This document shows, piece by piece, positions 45,482 through 54,842 of a DNA stretch of 64,000 nucleotides (positions are counted from its first letter, which is position 1; each line of letters opens with the position of its first letter). Origin of the DNA: Aureimonas ureilytica. GTDB taxonomy: Bacteria > Pseudomonadota > Alphaproteobacteria > Rhizobiales > Rhizobiaceae. The notes beneath the pieces were generated by a model, which was not told the origin of the DNA, searched no databases, and was given only the letters and a program-made list of their open reading frames with translations. Position numbers and translations under genes: made by a program. The stretch is taken from the NCBI RefSeq assembly GCF_001475935.1, contig NZ_LDQA01000070.1, forward strand, positions 1-64,000, read 5' to 3'.

Positions 45482-45630
45482 CGATCTTGATTCCCTCATT
45501 GAGCGATCGACGGCACCGCGCTGTCACCGTCTATAGGGCAGCGTGAAGAAACCGCCGTTTCCGGTTCGATGCCGGTCCTTTGCCGAAGTGAAGCGCGACC
45601 GTGGCGCGTTTCGCGGCGGGTAGAAGGCCT

Positions 45631-46026
45631 TCAGTCGTCCGAAACCGGAACGGGCGTCGGCCTGCCGTCTTCATCCAGCGCCACCATGACGAAGACGCCC
45701 TCCGTCACCTTCACGCGTTCGGAGGTGAGGTAGCGGCGCGCCCAAGCCTCGATCTTCAAGCGGATCGACGTGCGCCCGACCTTCTCGATGGAAGAATAAA
45801 CGCAGAGCGTGTCCCCCACCTTCACAGGGCGGCGGAATGCCAGCGTCTCGACGGCAACCGTGGCGACCCGCCCCTGCGCGCGCTCGGCCCCGCGAATGCC
45901 GGCGGCCAGATCCATCTGCGACATCACCCAGCCGCCGAAAATATCGCCGGCCGCATTGCGGTCGGCCGGCATGGCCAGAATGCGCACCGTGAGTTCGCCG
46001 CTCGGATGCTCTTCGTCTTCGATCAT
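45631..46026 (-). CDS. Acyl-CoA thioesterase (YciA-like hot-dog)
   Basis: The 131-residue protein is a single hot-dog thioesterase of the acyl-CoA hydrolase group: MPADRNAAGDIFGGWVMSQMD holds the catalytic region near 21-41, followed by ETLAFRRPVKVGDTL. It should hydrolyse acyl-CoA to free acid and CoA in the cytoplasm. ATG 46026 (MIEDEEHPSGELTVR) has CAAGG upstream. The longer frame to 46203 is not family-like. Confidence 0.9.
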   Translation of the reverse strand: MIEDEEHPSGELTVRILAMPADRNAAGDIFGGWVMSQMDLAAGIRGAERAQGRVATVAVETLAFRRPVKVGDTLCVYSSIEKVGRTSIRLKIEAWARRYLTSERVKVTEGVFVMVALDEDGRPTPVPVSDD

Positions 46027-46325
46027 GCTGGCGCCTTGGAGATTGAACCTGCCGCAGGTGTGCGCGAGACGACCCGGCGGCGCAAGCGCGATCCCGCGAT
46101 GCGAACGCCTGCCGGGTGGTCCATGCCAAAATACGCCACGATCGGCTGGCGAAACAGCGCGCATACGTTGTGATGTCCGCGCGGGATCGACTATCTTTCG
46201 CACAGGCCCTTAGCCGGCGAACCCCGTCGAAGCAGGCTTCGCCGGTCGGCGAGAATGGTTGCGAGATCGCCAAAGGCTTGCGGGTCAGACAGGGCCTTGT
46301 GGGCGGGCGAATGGGAGGACGGAAA

Positions 46326-47345
46326 TTGCGCGTGACACGAATGGCCATCGCCTTGACTGGGCTTGCTGCAACCGGAGCGCTGGCCGCCACGGGCGGCATC
46401 TATCGCGACTGGTCGTTGACCTGCACGTCAGGACTCGACTGCGACGCTTCCACCTTTTCGAAAGGGAACGCCCCGCTCATCACCCTGGGGATTCGGCGGG
46501 GATCTGGCGCGGCGGACGTGCCGAAGCTTGCGATCGGGTTGCGCGAGGCCGCTCCGTTGTCCGGCCAGGTAACGCTGCGCTTCGACGATGGCGCGAGCCG
46601 GGAGCTGCCGGCGAGCGCCTTTCATGCCGACAAGGAAGGCCAAGCCGTCAGCGCCGATCTCGGTGATCTTCTGGCCGATCTCAAGCGCGCCTCGACTGTC
46701 GAGATCAGCCTGACGCCGGCAGGCAAGACGCAGAGCACGACATTCTCGCTGTCCGGGCTGGTGGCGGCCCTGCGCAAGATGGACGAGGATCAGCAACGAA
46801 CCGGCACCCCCAATGCTCTGATCGACAAGGGCGATAAGGCGCCGACCAAGCCCAGCCTGTTGGCGAGCGATATCACCGATGCGGCCGCGCTGCCGGCCAG
46901 CGTGCGCAGGCTTTGGAGCGAAGGCCCGGGGCAGTGCTCGGACTTCAACGGCTTTCCGCCATCGATTCTGGGTTTCTCCGTGCCGATGGGCGATCAGGCG
47001 CGTCTCTACGTTCTGGCCTGCGGGAGCCCCGGCGCGTACAATGAGCCGTCCCGCCTCTATCTTCAGGAGGGGGACTCGGCGGACGTGTTCCCCGTGGTGT
47101 CCATGGCCGCCGATGGTCCGGTGGCCACGATGACGATCTGGAACGCGGGCTGGGACGGGAACCGGCTGATCACTTTCCTGAAGGGGCGTGGCATCGGAGA
47201 TTGCGGCATCTCTGCCGAATATGAGCTCGATCCGGAAGCGCTCCAGTTGCGGCTGGTGGACGCTCGGGAGCAATCCGAATGCAACGGGCAGGACGATATG
47301 AGCCGGTGGCCCCAAACCTGGCCCTTGCGGAACTCCAAACGCTGA
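46326..47345 (+). CDS. DUF1176 family secreted protein
   Basis: The 339-residue protein has a signal peptide (RMAIALTGLAATGALAAT) and the DUF1176 pattern: YRDWSLTCTSGLDCDAS near the mature start, paired cysteines (GQCSDF, VLACGS, GDCGIS, QSECNG) and a C-terminal RWPQTW motif. The family is periplasmic with no known activity. I chose TTG 46326 because GGGAGG lies seven bases upstream; ATG 46341 or 46311 are alternatives. sodC follows after 117 bases. Confidence 0.82.
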   Translation: MRVTRMAIALTGLAATGALAATGGIYRDWSLTCTSGLDCDASTFSKGNAPLITLGIRRGSGAADVPKLAIGLREAAPLSGQVTLRFDDGASRELPASAFHADKEGQAVSADLGDLLADLKRASTVEISLTPAGKTQSTTFSLSGLVAALRKMDEDQQRTGTPNALIDKGDKAPTKPSLLASDITDAAALPASVRRLWSEGPGQCSDFNGFPPSILGFSVPMGDQARLYVLACGSPGAYNEPSRLYLQEGDSADVFPVVSMAADGPVATMTIWNAGWDGNRLITFLKGRGIGDCGISAEYELDPEALQLRLVDAREQSECNGQDDMSRWPQTWPLRNSKR

Positions 47346-47385
47346 GCGGCGGCCTTCACGCTCGCGCGAGGACGCCGATCGGCTG

Positions 47386-47410
47386 GGAACGGCTCCGGCA
47401 AGGTGGCGTT
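47386..47410 (+). promoter_or_regulatory. EcfG-type (general stress response) promoter of the superoxide dismutase
   Basis: GGAAC, 16 bases, CGTT matches the EcfG consensus and lies 52 bases upstream of the sodC ATG, a normal leader length. Confidence 0.65.
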
Positions 47411-47462
47411 GGCCCAGCATGGCGGAGCCGGCTCGGCTTGCCGCCCCGACCGGAGACACCCG

Positions 47463-47999
47463 ATGAAAGCCCTCCTTCTTTCCGCCACCGCCATAGCCCT
47501 GTCGGCCGCTCTTCCGGCCTTCGCGCAGACCCCGGCGCCTGCCGCGACGAGCGAGCCGATCGGCGTGACCATGCGCGGTGCGGACGGCCAGCCGCATGGC
47601 ACGATCCGTATCACGCAAACGCCGAACGGCGTGATCGTCGATGGCGACCTGACGGGAATGCAGGACGGGGAATATGGCCTGCATTTCCACGCGAAGGGCC
47701 TCTGCGAAGGCAATTTCGACTCGGCTGGCGGCCATCATAACCCGACGAACAAGCAGCACGGGTTCGAGGTCGAGGGCGGACCCCATGCGGGCGACATGGC
47801 CAATATCTATGTGCAGGGTGGTGTCGCGCGCTTCCAGCAATTCAACCCCATGGTTCGCTTCGAGGATGGCGACGCGCCGCTGAAGGATGCGGACGGCACG
47901 GCCATCATGGTGCACGGCGCGCCGGACGATCATCACTCGCAGCCGACCGGCAATGCCGGCTCGCGCATGGCCTGCGGCGTGGTCTTCCCTGCCTCCTGA
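47463..47999 (+). CDS. sodC: Periplasmic Cu/Zn superoxide dismutase
   Basis: SodC converts superoxide to peroxide and oxygen in the periplasm. The 178-residue protein has a signal peptide ending ...LPAFAQ. The copper and zinc ligands are present in GLHFHAKGLC, SAGGHHNP, QHGFEVEGGPHAGD and MVHGAPDDHHS, and the end is GNAGSRMACGVVF with the disulfide cysteine. An EcfG-type promoter upstream fits an oxidative-stress role. Confidence 0.95.
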   Translation: MKALLLSATAIALSAALPAFAQTPAPAATSEPIGVTMRGADGQPHGTIRITQTPNGVIVDGDLTGMQDGEYGLHFHAKGLCEGNFDSAGGHHNPTNKQHGFEVEGGPHAGDMANIYVQGGVARFQQFNPMVRFEDGDAPLKDADGTAIMVHGAPDDHHSQPTGNAGSRMACGVVFPAS

Positions 48000-48139
48000 G
48001 GCCGGAAGTGTGCGGTTCGGTTCCTGGCCATGAAATGCGATCGTGGCCGGGAACCGATCCCTTGTCGCGACATTCTGTCTCCGTGATCCGAAGCGCGTTT
48101 CTTGTCTTCGGAGCCTTTTGTAAAAGGAATGATCCGCGT

Positions 48140-48589
48140 ATGAAGTCCCTCGTTCTCGCCGCCGGTTTCGCCACGCTTCTCGGCTCCGCCGCTTTCGCGC
48201 AGACGGCCACGACGACCGCTGCTCCCGCCGCCACCGGAGCTGCCAATAGCGAAGTGATCATCGTCCTTCCGGAATTCGTCACCGGCGCCGCGCCGGCCCG
48301 CTTCCTGGCCGACAAGCTCGAAGGCAAGGACGTCTACGGCGCGAATAACGAGAAGATCGGCGAGATCGAGGATTTCGTGCTCGGTTCCGACGGAACGGTT
48401 CAGGCCGTCGTGATCGAAGTCGGCGGCTTCCTCGGCATCGGCGAGAAGGACGTTCTGGTGAACTGGTCGGCCCTGCAGATGACCATGGACGGGAGCAAGA
48501 CGCGCGTGACCGCGCCGACGCTGACGCGCGACATTCTCCAGAACGCGCCGACCGTGGACCTCGACAAGATCGTCCCCGGCGACGATTGA
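48140..48589 (+). CDS. Secreted PRC-barrel domain protein
   Basis: The 149-residue protein has a signal peptide ending ...AAFAQ and a PRC-barrel domain (about 55-120): ADKLEGKDVYGANNEKIGEI, then VIEVGGFLGIGEKDVLV. Secreted PRC-barrel proteins are frequent in alphaproteobacteria and often stress-induced. Upstream, GGAAC-N16-CATT (48049 onward) is one base off the EcfG consensus. A terminator follows. Confidence 0.88.
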   Translation: MKSLVLAAGFATLLGSAAFAQTATTTAAPAATGAANSEVIIVLPEFVTGAAPARFLADKLEGKDVYGANNEKIGEIEDFVLGSDGTVQAVVIEVGGFLGIGEKDVLVNWSALQMTMDGSKTRVTAPTLTRDILQNAPTVDLDKIVPGDD

Positions 48590-48614
48590 TATCGAACGCG
48601 TGAGTTGAGCCTTT

Positions 48615-48653
48615 GGCGGCCTGTCCGATCCTCCCTCGGGCAGGCCGTTTTTC
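48615..48653 (+). terminator. Intrinsic terminator after the PRC-barrel gene
   Basis: CGGCCTG (617-623) pairs with CAGGCCG (641-647) and is followed by five T. It lies between the convergent PRC-barrel and glutathione transferase genes. Confidence 0.85.
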
Positions 48654-48654
48654 G

Positions 48655-49272
48655 TCAGGGCGAGGGAGCCCAACCGACCGGCTGGAAACCCGGCAGAGCT
48701 TCCACACTGGCCAGCCAGCTGCGAACGGCGGGGAAGCCGTCGAGCGAGAAGCCGCCATCGGCGGCCGTGGCGGTGTAGGGATAGAGCGCGATGTCGGCGA
48801 CGCTGGGGCGGCCCGGTCCGAACCAGGGCGCGGCCGTCAGATGTCGTTCCATCACGGCGAGGGCGCGCATTCCATTCTCGACGGTGAGCGCCATGCGCTC
48901 AGGCGTCGCGGCGCTCTTGCGCTCCGGGTAGACCGTCAGCGAGCGGCGGACGGCGATGCTGACCTCATGCGCGTTCTGCTCGAAGAACATCCAGCGCAGC
49001 GTTTCGGCGCGCTCGAACGGGTCGGTGGGGAGGAAGTCCGTGCCATCAGCGAGATACGTCAGAATGGCGTTGGATTCGGCGAGGAGCCGGCCATCCTCCA
49101 GTTCCAGAAGCGGACATTGGCCGGCCGGGTTGCGCTTCAGGAACGCTTCCGTGCGGGTGGAGCCATCGCGCGTCGAGACCTCGACATGGCGGAACGGGCG
49201 ACCCAGTAGCGAGAGAAGAAGGCGCGGCTTGTAGCAATTGCCGCTGTCGCTCATGCCATAGACGGTCAGCAT
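48655..49272 (-). CDS. Glutathione S-transferase family protein
   Basis: The 205-residue protein has a thioredoxin-like N-terminal domain (MLTVYGMSDSGNCYKPRLLL, with S10/C13 region as active-site candidate; NPAGQCPLLELEDGRLLAES) and a helical C-terminal domain (PSVADIALYPY). The substrate is unknown. ATG 49272 has AAGGAG upstream. It diverges from the aminotransferase gene. Confidence 0.92.
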   Translation of the reverse strand: MLTVYGMSDSGNCYKPRLLLSLLGRPFRHVEVSTRDGSTRTEAFLKRNPAGQCPLLELEDGRLLAESNAILTYLADGTDFLPTDPFERAETLRWMFFEQNAHEVSIAVRRSLTVYPERKSAATPERMALTVENGMRALAVMERHLTAAPWFGPGRPSVADIALYPYTATAADGGFSLDGFPAVRSWLASVEALPGFQPVGWAPSP

Positions 49273-49452
49273 TCCCGGAGATCTCCTTATTGATCTCCCC
49301 GTATTGGAGCCAAGCGCGGCTCGAACGGCCAATTCCTTTTTGTGCGCCTGGCATCAGCGATCTTGATGGGTCTTCGCCTTGCGCCGAGGCGGGTGCGGGA
49401 CTAGGGTCCGCCGATTTTCGCGCTCGGCCGGCCGCGGGCGAAAGTCGAGTGA

Positions 49453-50688
<1,236 letters not shown>

Positions 50689-50711
50689 TCCGGGCCAAGC
50701 GCGGATCGATC

Positions 50712-50741
50712 GAGGCGGCTGGGCAACCAGCCGCCTTTTTC
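50712..50741 (+). terminator. Intrinsic terminator of the aminotransferase gene
   Basis: GGCGGCT-GGGCAACC-AGCCGCC is followed by five T and lies 25 bases after the stop. Confidence 0.9.
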
Positions 50742-50745
50742 GTGC

Positions 50746-51951
50746 TCATACGATGAAGCCCGCCGCGATGAGCGCGAGGGCGACCTGCCAGGGCGGGCGC
50801 GACCAGAGGACCAGCAGCAGGAAGCCGGTGACGGCGAGCAGCATGTCGCGCGGGCTCGTCACGGCATGGGTCCAGACGGGATCGTAGAGCGCGGCGGCGA
50901 GCACGCCGACCACGGCAGCGTTGGCTCCGCGCAGGGCGGCGCGCGCGGATGGGCGCTGCCGCAACTCGTCCCAGAAGGGCAGGGCCGCCAGCACCAGGAG
51001 CAGGCCCGGCATGAAGATTGCGAGCGTTGCCAGAGCCGCGCCGACGAGGCCGCCCGGCGCGGGGGAGAGCGCGCCGAGATAGGTGGCGAAGGTGAAAAGC
51101 GGGCCAGGCACCAGCTGAGCCGCGCCATAGCCCGCGAGGAAGGCATCGGCCCCGACGAAGCCCGGCCGAACCGTCTCAGCTTCGAGGAGCGGCAGCACCA
51201 CATGGCCGCCGCCGAAGACGAAGGCTCCCGAGCGTAGGAACCCATCGAAGAGATGCAGCGCAGGCGAGGGCACGAGCGGGGCGAGGAGGGGCAGAATGAA
51301 GACCAATGCCGCAAAAAGCGCGAGGGCCGCAAAGGCGAGACGCCGGCGCGCCGGCGGGGTGTCATGGAGCGGAGAGGACACCGGTTCCCTTGGCCCGCGG
51401 CAGAAAAAGAGACCCAGAAGCGCACCGACCGCGATCGACAAACCCTGCGCCAGCGCGGTCGGGCCGAGGGCGACCAGCGTCAGCGCCACGAGTGCGATGG
51501 CGGCGCGTTTGCGATCGGGTGTCAGCGTCCGGCTCATGCCCCAGACCGCCTGCGCCACGACAGCGACGGCGAGGATCTTCAGCGATCGAACGAGATCGCT
51601 GCCGGCGCCAGTGTCGAAGCGTCCGGCACCGAGCGCGACGACGTACATGAGAAGGGCGGAGGGCAGGGTGAAGCCAGCCCAGGCGGCAAGCGCACCGCGC
51701 AGGCCCGCACGCTGAAACCCGATGGCGAAGCCCACCTGACTGGAGGCCGGGCCGGGCAGGAACTGGCAGAGCGCCACGAGATCGGCATAGCTCGCTTCGT
51801 CCATCCACTTGCGCCGCTCGACGAAGGCCTGCCGGAAGTAGCCGAGATGCGCGATCGGGCCGCCAAACGAGGTGAGACCCAAAACAAGAAAGACGCAGAG
51901 GGCTCCCGCTGGCTTTGCGGCGGTGGGCGAGACGGAGGGAAGCGCGACCAT
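50746..51951 (-). CDS. chrA: Chromate efflux transporter (long-chain CHR family)
   Basis: ChrA exports chromate. The 401-residue protein has two homologous CHR domains: the first with LTSFGGPIAHLGYFRQAFVE and LCQFLPGPASSQVGFAIG, the second with FVFGGGHVVLPLLEAE and GAAQLVPGPLFTFATYLG. About ten to twelve membrane helices are visible. ATG 51951 was preferred to a TTG at 51990; neither has a strong ribosome-binding site. The AbcR-like sRNA locus lies just upstream. Confidence 0.93.
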   Translation of the reverse strand: MVALPSVSPTAAKPAGALCVFLVLGLTSFGGPIAHLGYFRQAFVERRKWMDEASYADLVALCQFLPGPASSQVGFAIGFQRAGLRGALAAWAGFTLPSALLMYVVALGAGRFDTGAGSDLVRSLKILAVAVVAQAVWGMSRTLTPDRKRAAIALVALTLVALGPTALAQGLSIAVGALLGLFFCRGPREPVSSPLHDTPPARRRLAFAALALFAALVFILPLLAPLVPSPALHLFDGFLRSGAFVFGGGHVVLPLLEAETVRPGFVGADAFLAGYGAAQLVPGPLFTFATYLGALSPAPGGLVGAALATLAIFMPGLLLVLAALPFWDELRQRPSARAALRGANAAVVGVLAAALYDPVWTHAVTSPRDMLLAVTGFLLLVLWSRPPWQVALALIAAGFIV

Positions 51952-52032
51952 GCTGCGGTTTAGGAGACCAGCAAGACAAACCGATGACAAGTCGGCTCGT
52001 CGGTTTCGCGCAGCCTGTGGGCCATTGTACCT

Positions 52033-52150
52033 AAAAGAAAAGCCGAGCTCGAAAGCCCGGCCTGAAGTTGGAATGCCTGGAGCATCCCTGGGAGGAAACG
52101 GCCGGAGAAGAAAGCTCGGGAGGAGGTAAGCTCTCTTCCGTCCGACTGAG
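52033..52150 (-). ncRNA. Candidate AbcR-type (alpha-r15) small RNA
   Basis: On the minus strand a strong intrinsic terminator (GCCGGGC-TTTCGA-GCTCGGC, then TTTTCTTTT) ends a stretch of about 118 bases without a reading frame. It contains two unpaired-looking CCTCCC segments (52118-52123 and 52090-52095), the anti-Shine-Dalgarno motif pair typical of AbcR sRNAs, which repress ABC-transporter mRNAs with Hfq. The second sits in TTTCCTCCCAGGGA, as I recall for the family. The locus lies directly downstream of lsrB, where relatives carry AbcR genes. The 5' end is estimated from a TTTAAT -10 element at 52157-52162. Confidence 0.65.
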
Positions 52151-52197
52151 ACTCAAATTAAATCGATTTTGTGGGTATCACCAGACGCAAAGGCACA

Positions 52198-52214
52198 TGC
52201 CTGCTATGCAGGCA
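52198..52214 (-). promoter_or_regulatory. LysR-type operator dyad upstream of the sRNA
   Basis: TGCCTGC-TAT-GCAGGCA is a perfect 7-bp dyad that contains two T-N11-A boxes. Its centre lies about 56 bases upstream of the inferred sRNA start, the usual place for a LysR-type activator such as the adjacent LsrB. Confidence 0.5.
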
Positions 52215-52380
52215 ATGCATGAAACTTCTCAGCTTCTGATCAGCTTGCCATGCCTTGCTGGACGGAGTTGCCTAGCGACGATGCAATCTGGTTCGAATCT
52301 CGTCGCGTAGCGCCGCGTTTCCAAGCAGTCTTCGGCGCTGCATAGCACTGTGCGGCGGTCTGCCGCAAGCGATCCAGCCT

Positions 52381-53277
52381 TCAATAGGACCAGGTTCTGG
52401 CCTTGCCGATCAGGAAGTCGCGAAAAACCTTCAGCTTGGCGGCATCGCGAAGCTGTTCGGGATAGCAGAAATACGTATCGAAGGAGGCGAGATCGAGATC
52501 GGGCAGAACCTGCACGAGCTTGGTGTCCTTGTCGATCATATAGTCCGGCAGCAGGGCAAGGCCGATGCCACGCTCGATGGCCGATTTCATCGCCATCAGA
52601 TTGTTGATCTGGAGAATAGCCGGCCGAATCTGGCCTTCGGGCAGGCCGGCCGTTTCCAGCGCGTTGAGATTGCGCAGGTAGTTGGGCGCGGGTTCGCCGA
52701 AGGTGATGATGCGGTGACGGTCGAGATCGTCCACTGTCTCGGGCGTGCCGTATCGGGAGAGATAGGCGGGCGCGGCATAGACATGCAGATGCACGGTGAA
52801 GAGGCGGCGCTGGATGAGGTCCGGCTGCTGCGGTTGACGCAGGCGGATCGCGGCGTCGGCCTTGCGCATGGTCAGGTCGATTTCCTCGTTGTCGAACACG
52901 AGTTGAAGCTCGACATCGGGATAAAGTTCGAGAAATTCCTGCGCGCGCTGGGTCAGCCAGCCGGAGCCGAGGCCGACCGTGGTCGTCACGCGCAGCTTGC
53001 CGGTCGGCTTCTCGCGCGTTTCGGTGAGCTGCATCCGAACGTTCTCGAGCCGTTTGAGAACGTCGCTGGCCGTTTGATAGAGAAGCTCCCCCGGCTCTGA
53101 CAGAACGAGGCCGCGCGCATGGCGGTGGAAGAGGGGGGAGCCGATCTCCTGCTCCAGCGCCGCCACCTGCCGCGAAATCGCGGACTGGCTGAGATTCAGC
53201 GCATTGGCCGCATGGGTGAAGGACCCGGCTTCGGCCGCTGCGTGGAAAATGCGCAGCTTGTCCCAGTCGAGCGCCAT
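52381..53277 (-). CDS. lsrB: LysR-type regulator LsrB/VtlR
   Basis: The 298-residue protein begins MALDWDKLRIFHAAAEAGSF with the winged-helix domain (1-63; SQSAISRQVAALEQEIG as recognition helix). A LysR effector domain follows with RVTTTVGLGSGWL and AIRLRQPQQPDLIQRRLFTV. These strings match LsrB of Sinorhizobium and VtlR of Brucella, regulators needed for host interaction and for AbcR sRNA expression. Only one cysteine is present (near residue 270), fewer than in redox-sensing Sinorhizobium LsrB. The gene follows trxB by 33 bases. Confidence 0.9.
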   Translation of the reverse strand: MALDWDKLRIFHAAAEAGSFTHAANALNLSQSAISRQVAALEQEIGSPLFHRHARGLVLSEPGELLYQTASDVLKRLENVRMQLTETREKPTGKLRVTTTVGLGSGWLTQRAQEFLELYPDVELQLVFDNEEIDLTMRKADAAIRLRQPQQPDLIQRRLFTVHLHVYAAPAYLSRYGTPETVDDLDRHRIITFGEPAPNYLRNLNALETAGLPEGQIRPAILQINNLMAMKSAIERGIGLALLPDYMIDKDTKLVQVLPDLDLASFDTYFCYPEQLRDAAKLKVFRDFLIGKARTWSY

Positions 53278-53310
53278 GGTCCGCCCCTCGCTCCCTGTTC
53301 CGTTCCGGTC

Positions 53311-54288
53311 TTATTCGGCCGCTTGCCGCGCGGCGTCAGCGTCCAGAGCCTGAGCCGCAAGCCAGCGCTCGGCTTCGAGCGCAGCCATGCAGCCGAGACC
53401 CGCCGCCGTGACCGCCTGACGATAGACGTCGTCCGCCACGTCGCCGGCCGCGAAGACGCCCTCGACCGACGTCTTCGTGGTGCCGGGCTCGACCCAGAGA
53501 TAGCCGCCATCCTTCTGGCGCAGCTGGCCACCGAAGACCTCGGTGGCGGGCGCATGGCCGATCGCGACGAACACGCCGTGCGTCGCGATCTCCTGGAACT
53601 CGCCCGTTTCGCGGTTGCGCAGACGAACGCCGGTGACCGACTTCATCGGCTGGCTCTGTCCGAGGATCTCATCGACCTCGCTGTTCCAGATGACCCGCAC
53701 GTTCTCCTTGGCGAAGAGCCGGTTCTGCATGATGCGCTCGGCCCGGAACTCGGAGCGGCGATGAACCACCGTCACGGAACGGGCGATATGGGAGAGATAG
53801 AGCGCTTCCTCCACCGCCGTGTTGCCGCCGCCGACCACCACGACATCCTTGCCGCGATAGAAGAAGCCGTCGCAGGTGGCGCAGGCCGAAACGCCGAAGC
53901 CCTGGAAAGCAGCCTCGGAGTCGAGACCCAGCCAGCGCGCCTGCGCACCCGTCGCGATGATCACGGCATTGGCCGTATAGATCGTGCCGCTGTCGCCCTT
54001 GAAGCGGAAGGGGCGAACCGAAAGATCGGCTTCCACGATGAGATCGGACGCCATCTCCGCGCCGACATTCAGCGCCTGAGCCTTCATCTCTTCCATCAGG
54101 AACGGGCCGCCGATCGGATCGCGGAAGCCGGGATAGTTCTCGACATCGGAGGTGATGGTGAGCTGCCCGCCTTCCTGCAGGCCGGCGACGAGCAGCGGCT
54201 TCATCATGGCACGCGCGGCGTAGATGGCGGCCGTATAGCCGGCCGGTCCGGAGCCGATCACGAGAACTTCGGCAAAACGCTCAGACAT
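53311..54288 (-). CDS. trxB: Thioredoxin reductase
   Basis: TrxB reduces thioredoxin with NADPH. The 325-residue protein has the FAD motif GSGPAGYTAAIYAARA, the redox pair in SACATCDGFF, the NADPH motif VVGGGNTAVEEALYL and the closing GVFAAGDVAD. ATG 54288 (MSERFAEVLVIGSG) is the family start; an ATG 33 bases upstream is possible. The order trxB-lsrB is conserved in Rhizobiales and links thiol redox control with the regulator. Confidence 0.96.
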   Translation of the reverse strand: MSERFAEVLVIGSGPAGYTAAIYAARAMMKPLLVAGLQEGGQLTITSDVENYPGFRDPIGGPFLMEEMKAQALNVGAEMASDLIVEADLSVRPFRFKGDSGTIYTANAVIIATGAQARWLGLDSEAAFQGFGVSACATCDGFFYRGKDVVVVGGGNTAVEEALYLSHIARSVTVVHRRSEFRAERIMQNRLFAKENVRVIWNSEVDEILGQSQPMKSVTGVRLRNRETGEFQEIATHGVFVAIGHAPATEVFGGQLRQKDGGYLWVEPGTTKTSVEGVFAAGDVADDVYRQAVTAAGLGCMAALEAERWLAAQALDADAARQAAE

Positions 54289-54842
54289 GGCGAAACCCGC
54301 ATTGATGCTTTTGCCGGACATGGGACCGGCTCGTCCCTCAATCAATACGGGAGGCTTGTTGCGGCGACAACCGAAAGAGCCGCCAACTGGACCCCCCAAA
54401 TCTTGTTTTCCGGCTGTTTACGCTCGAACGCATCGCCGGATGATCCCTTCCGGCATCAAATCGGCGAGATCAGGCAGGCTGAGCGAGACCCGGTTTCGTT
54501 TCCAGCTTGCATCGGCAGGCCATCAGGTTGTGTCCTGCCTGCCACACCGGGCGCGCTTCGACGAATCCGACTGGACGGTGACGATTCGTCTCGCTACGCT
54601 TGCCAAGCTTTCAACACTGGAAAGGGGAGAGTTCATGATCTGTGATATGTTCGTTTCCCCCGCCGGGGCCCGTCGCCATCCTTCGACGCTTCGCCCGGCT
54701 TCAGCTTCGTCCCGGGTCTGATCCCCGCCACAGGCTGTCCATCCGTGTTGTGTCCCCTGCGGACCTGACGCTTTCCCCGATTTCCGTCGCGCCCTGACGC
54801 GGCCACCCGAGGAGACGGCGACGCTTTGCGCGCCGGAACGCC
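54289..54842. other. Divergent intergenic region between trxB and the third ABC exporter
   Basis: About 550 bases separate the two genes. The left part is the trxB upstream region. A 28-codon frame with a good ribosome-binding site lies at 54635-54721 (separate entry). No operator or known RNA was recognised in the rest. Confidence 0.4.
54635..54721 (+). CDS. Possible upstream peptide of the ABC exporter gene
   Basis: A 28-residue frame (MICDMFVSPAGARRHP at the start) follows GGGGAGAG at a suitable distance and ends 121 bases before the exporter ATG. It could be a leader peptide or chance. No attenuator hairpin was seen. Confidence 0.25.
   Translation: MICDMFVSPAGARRHPSTLRPASASSRV

Larger units (their letters stand above)
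51952..52380. other. Intergenic region between chrA and lsrB
   Basis: It holds the chrA promoter, the candidate AbcR-type sRNA (52033-52150, minus), its promoter and a LysR-type dyad (52198-52214). The part next to lsrB (52215-52380) shows no T tract or second CUCCC pair, so only one sRNA copy is present. Confidence 0.6.

Noticed and set aside
52285-52300. tRNA-like T-loop string GGTTCGAATCT near lsrB
   Set aside because: The flanking bases do not pair into a T stem and no cloverleaf can be folded.
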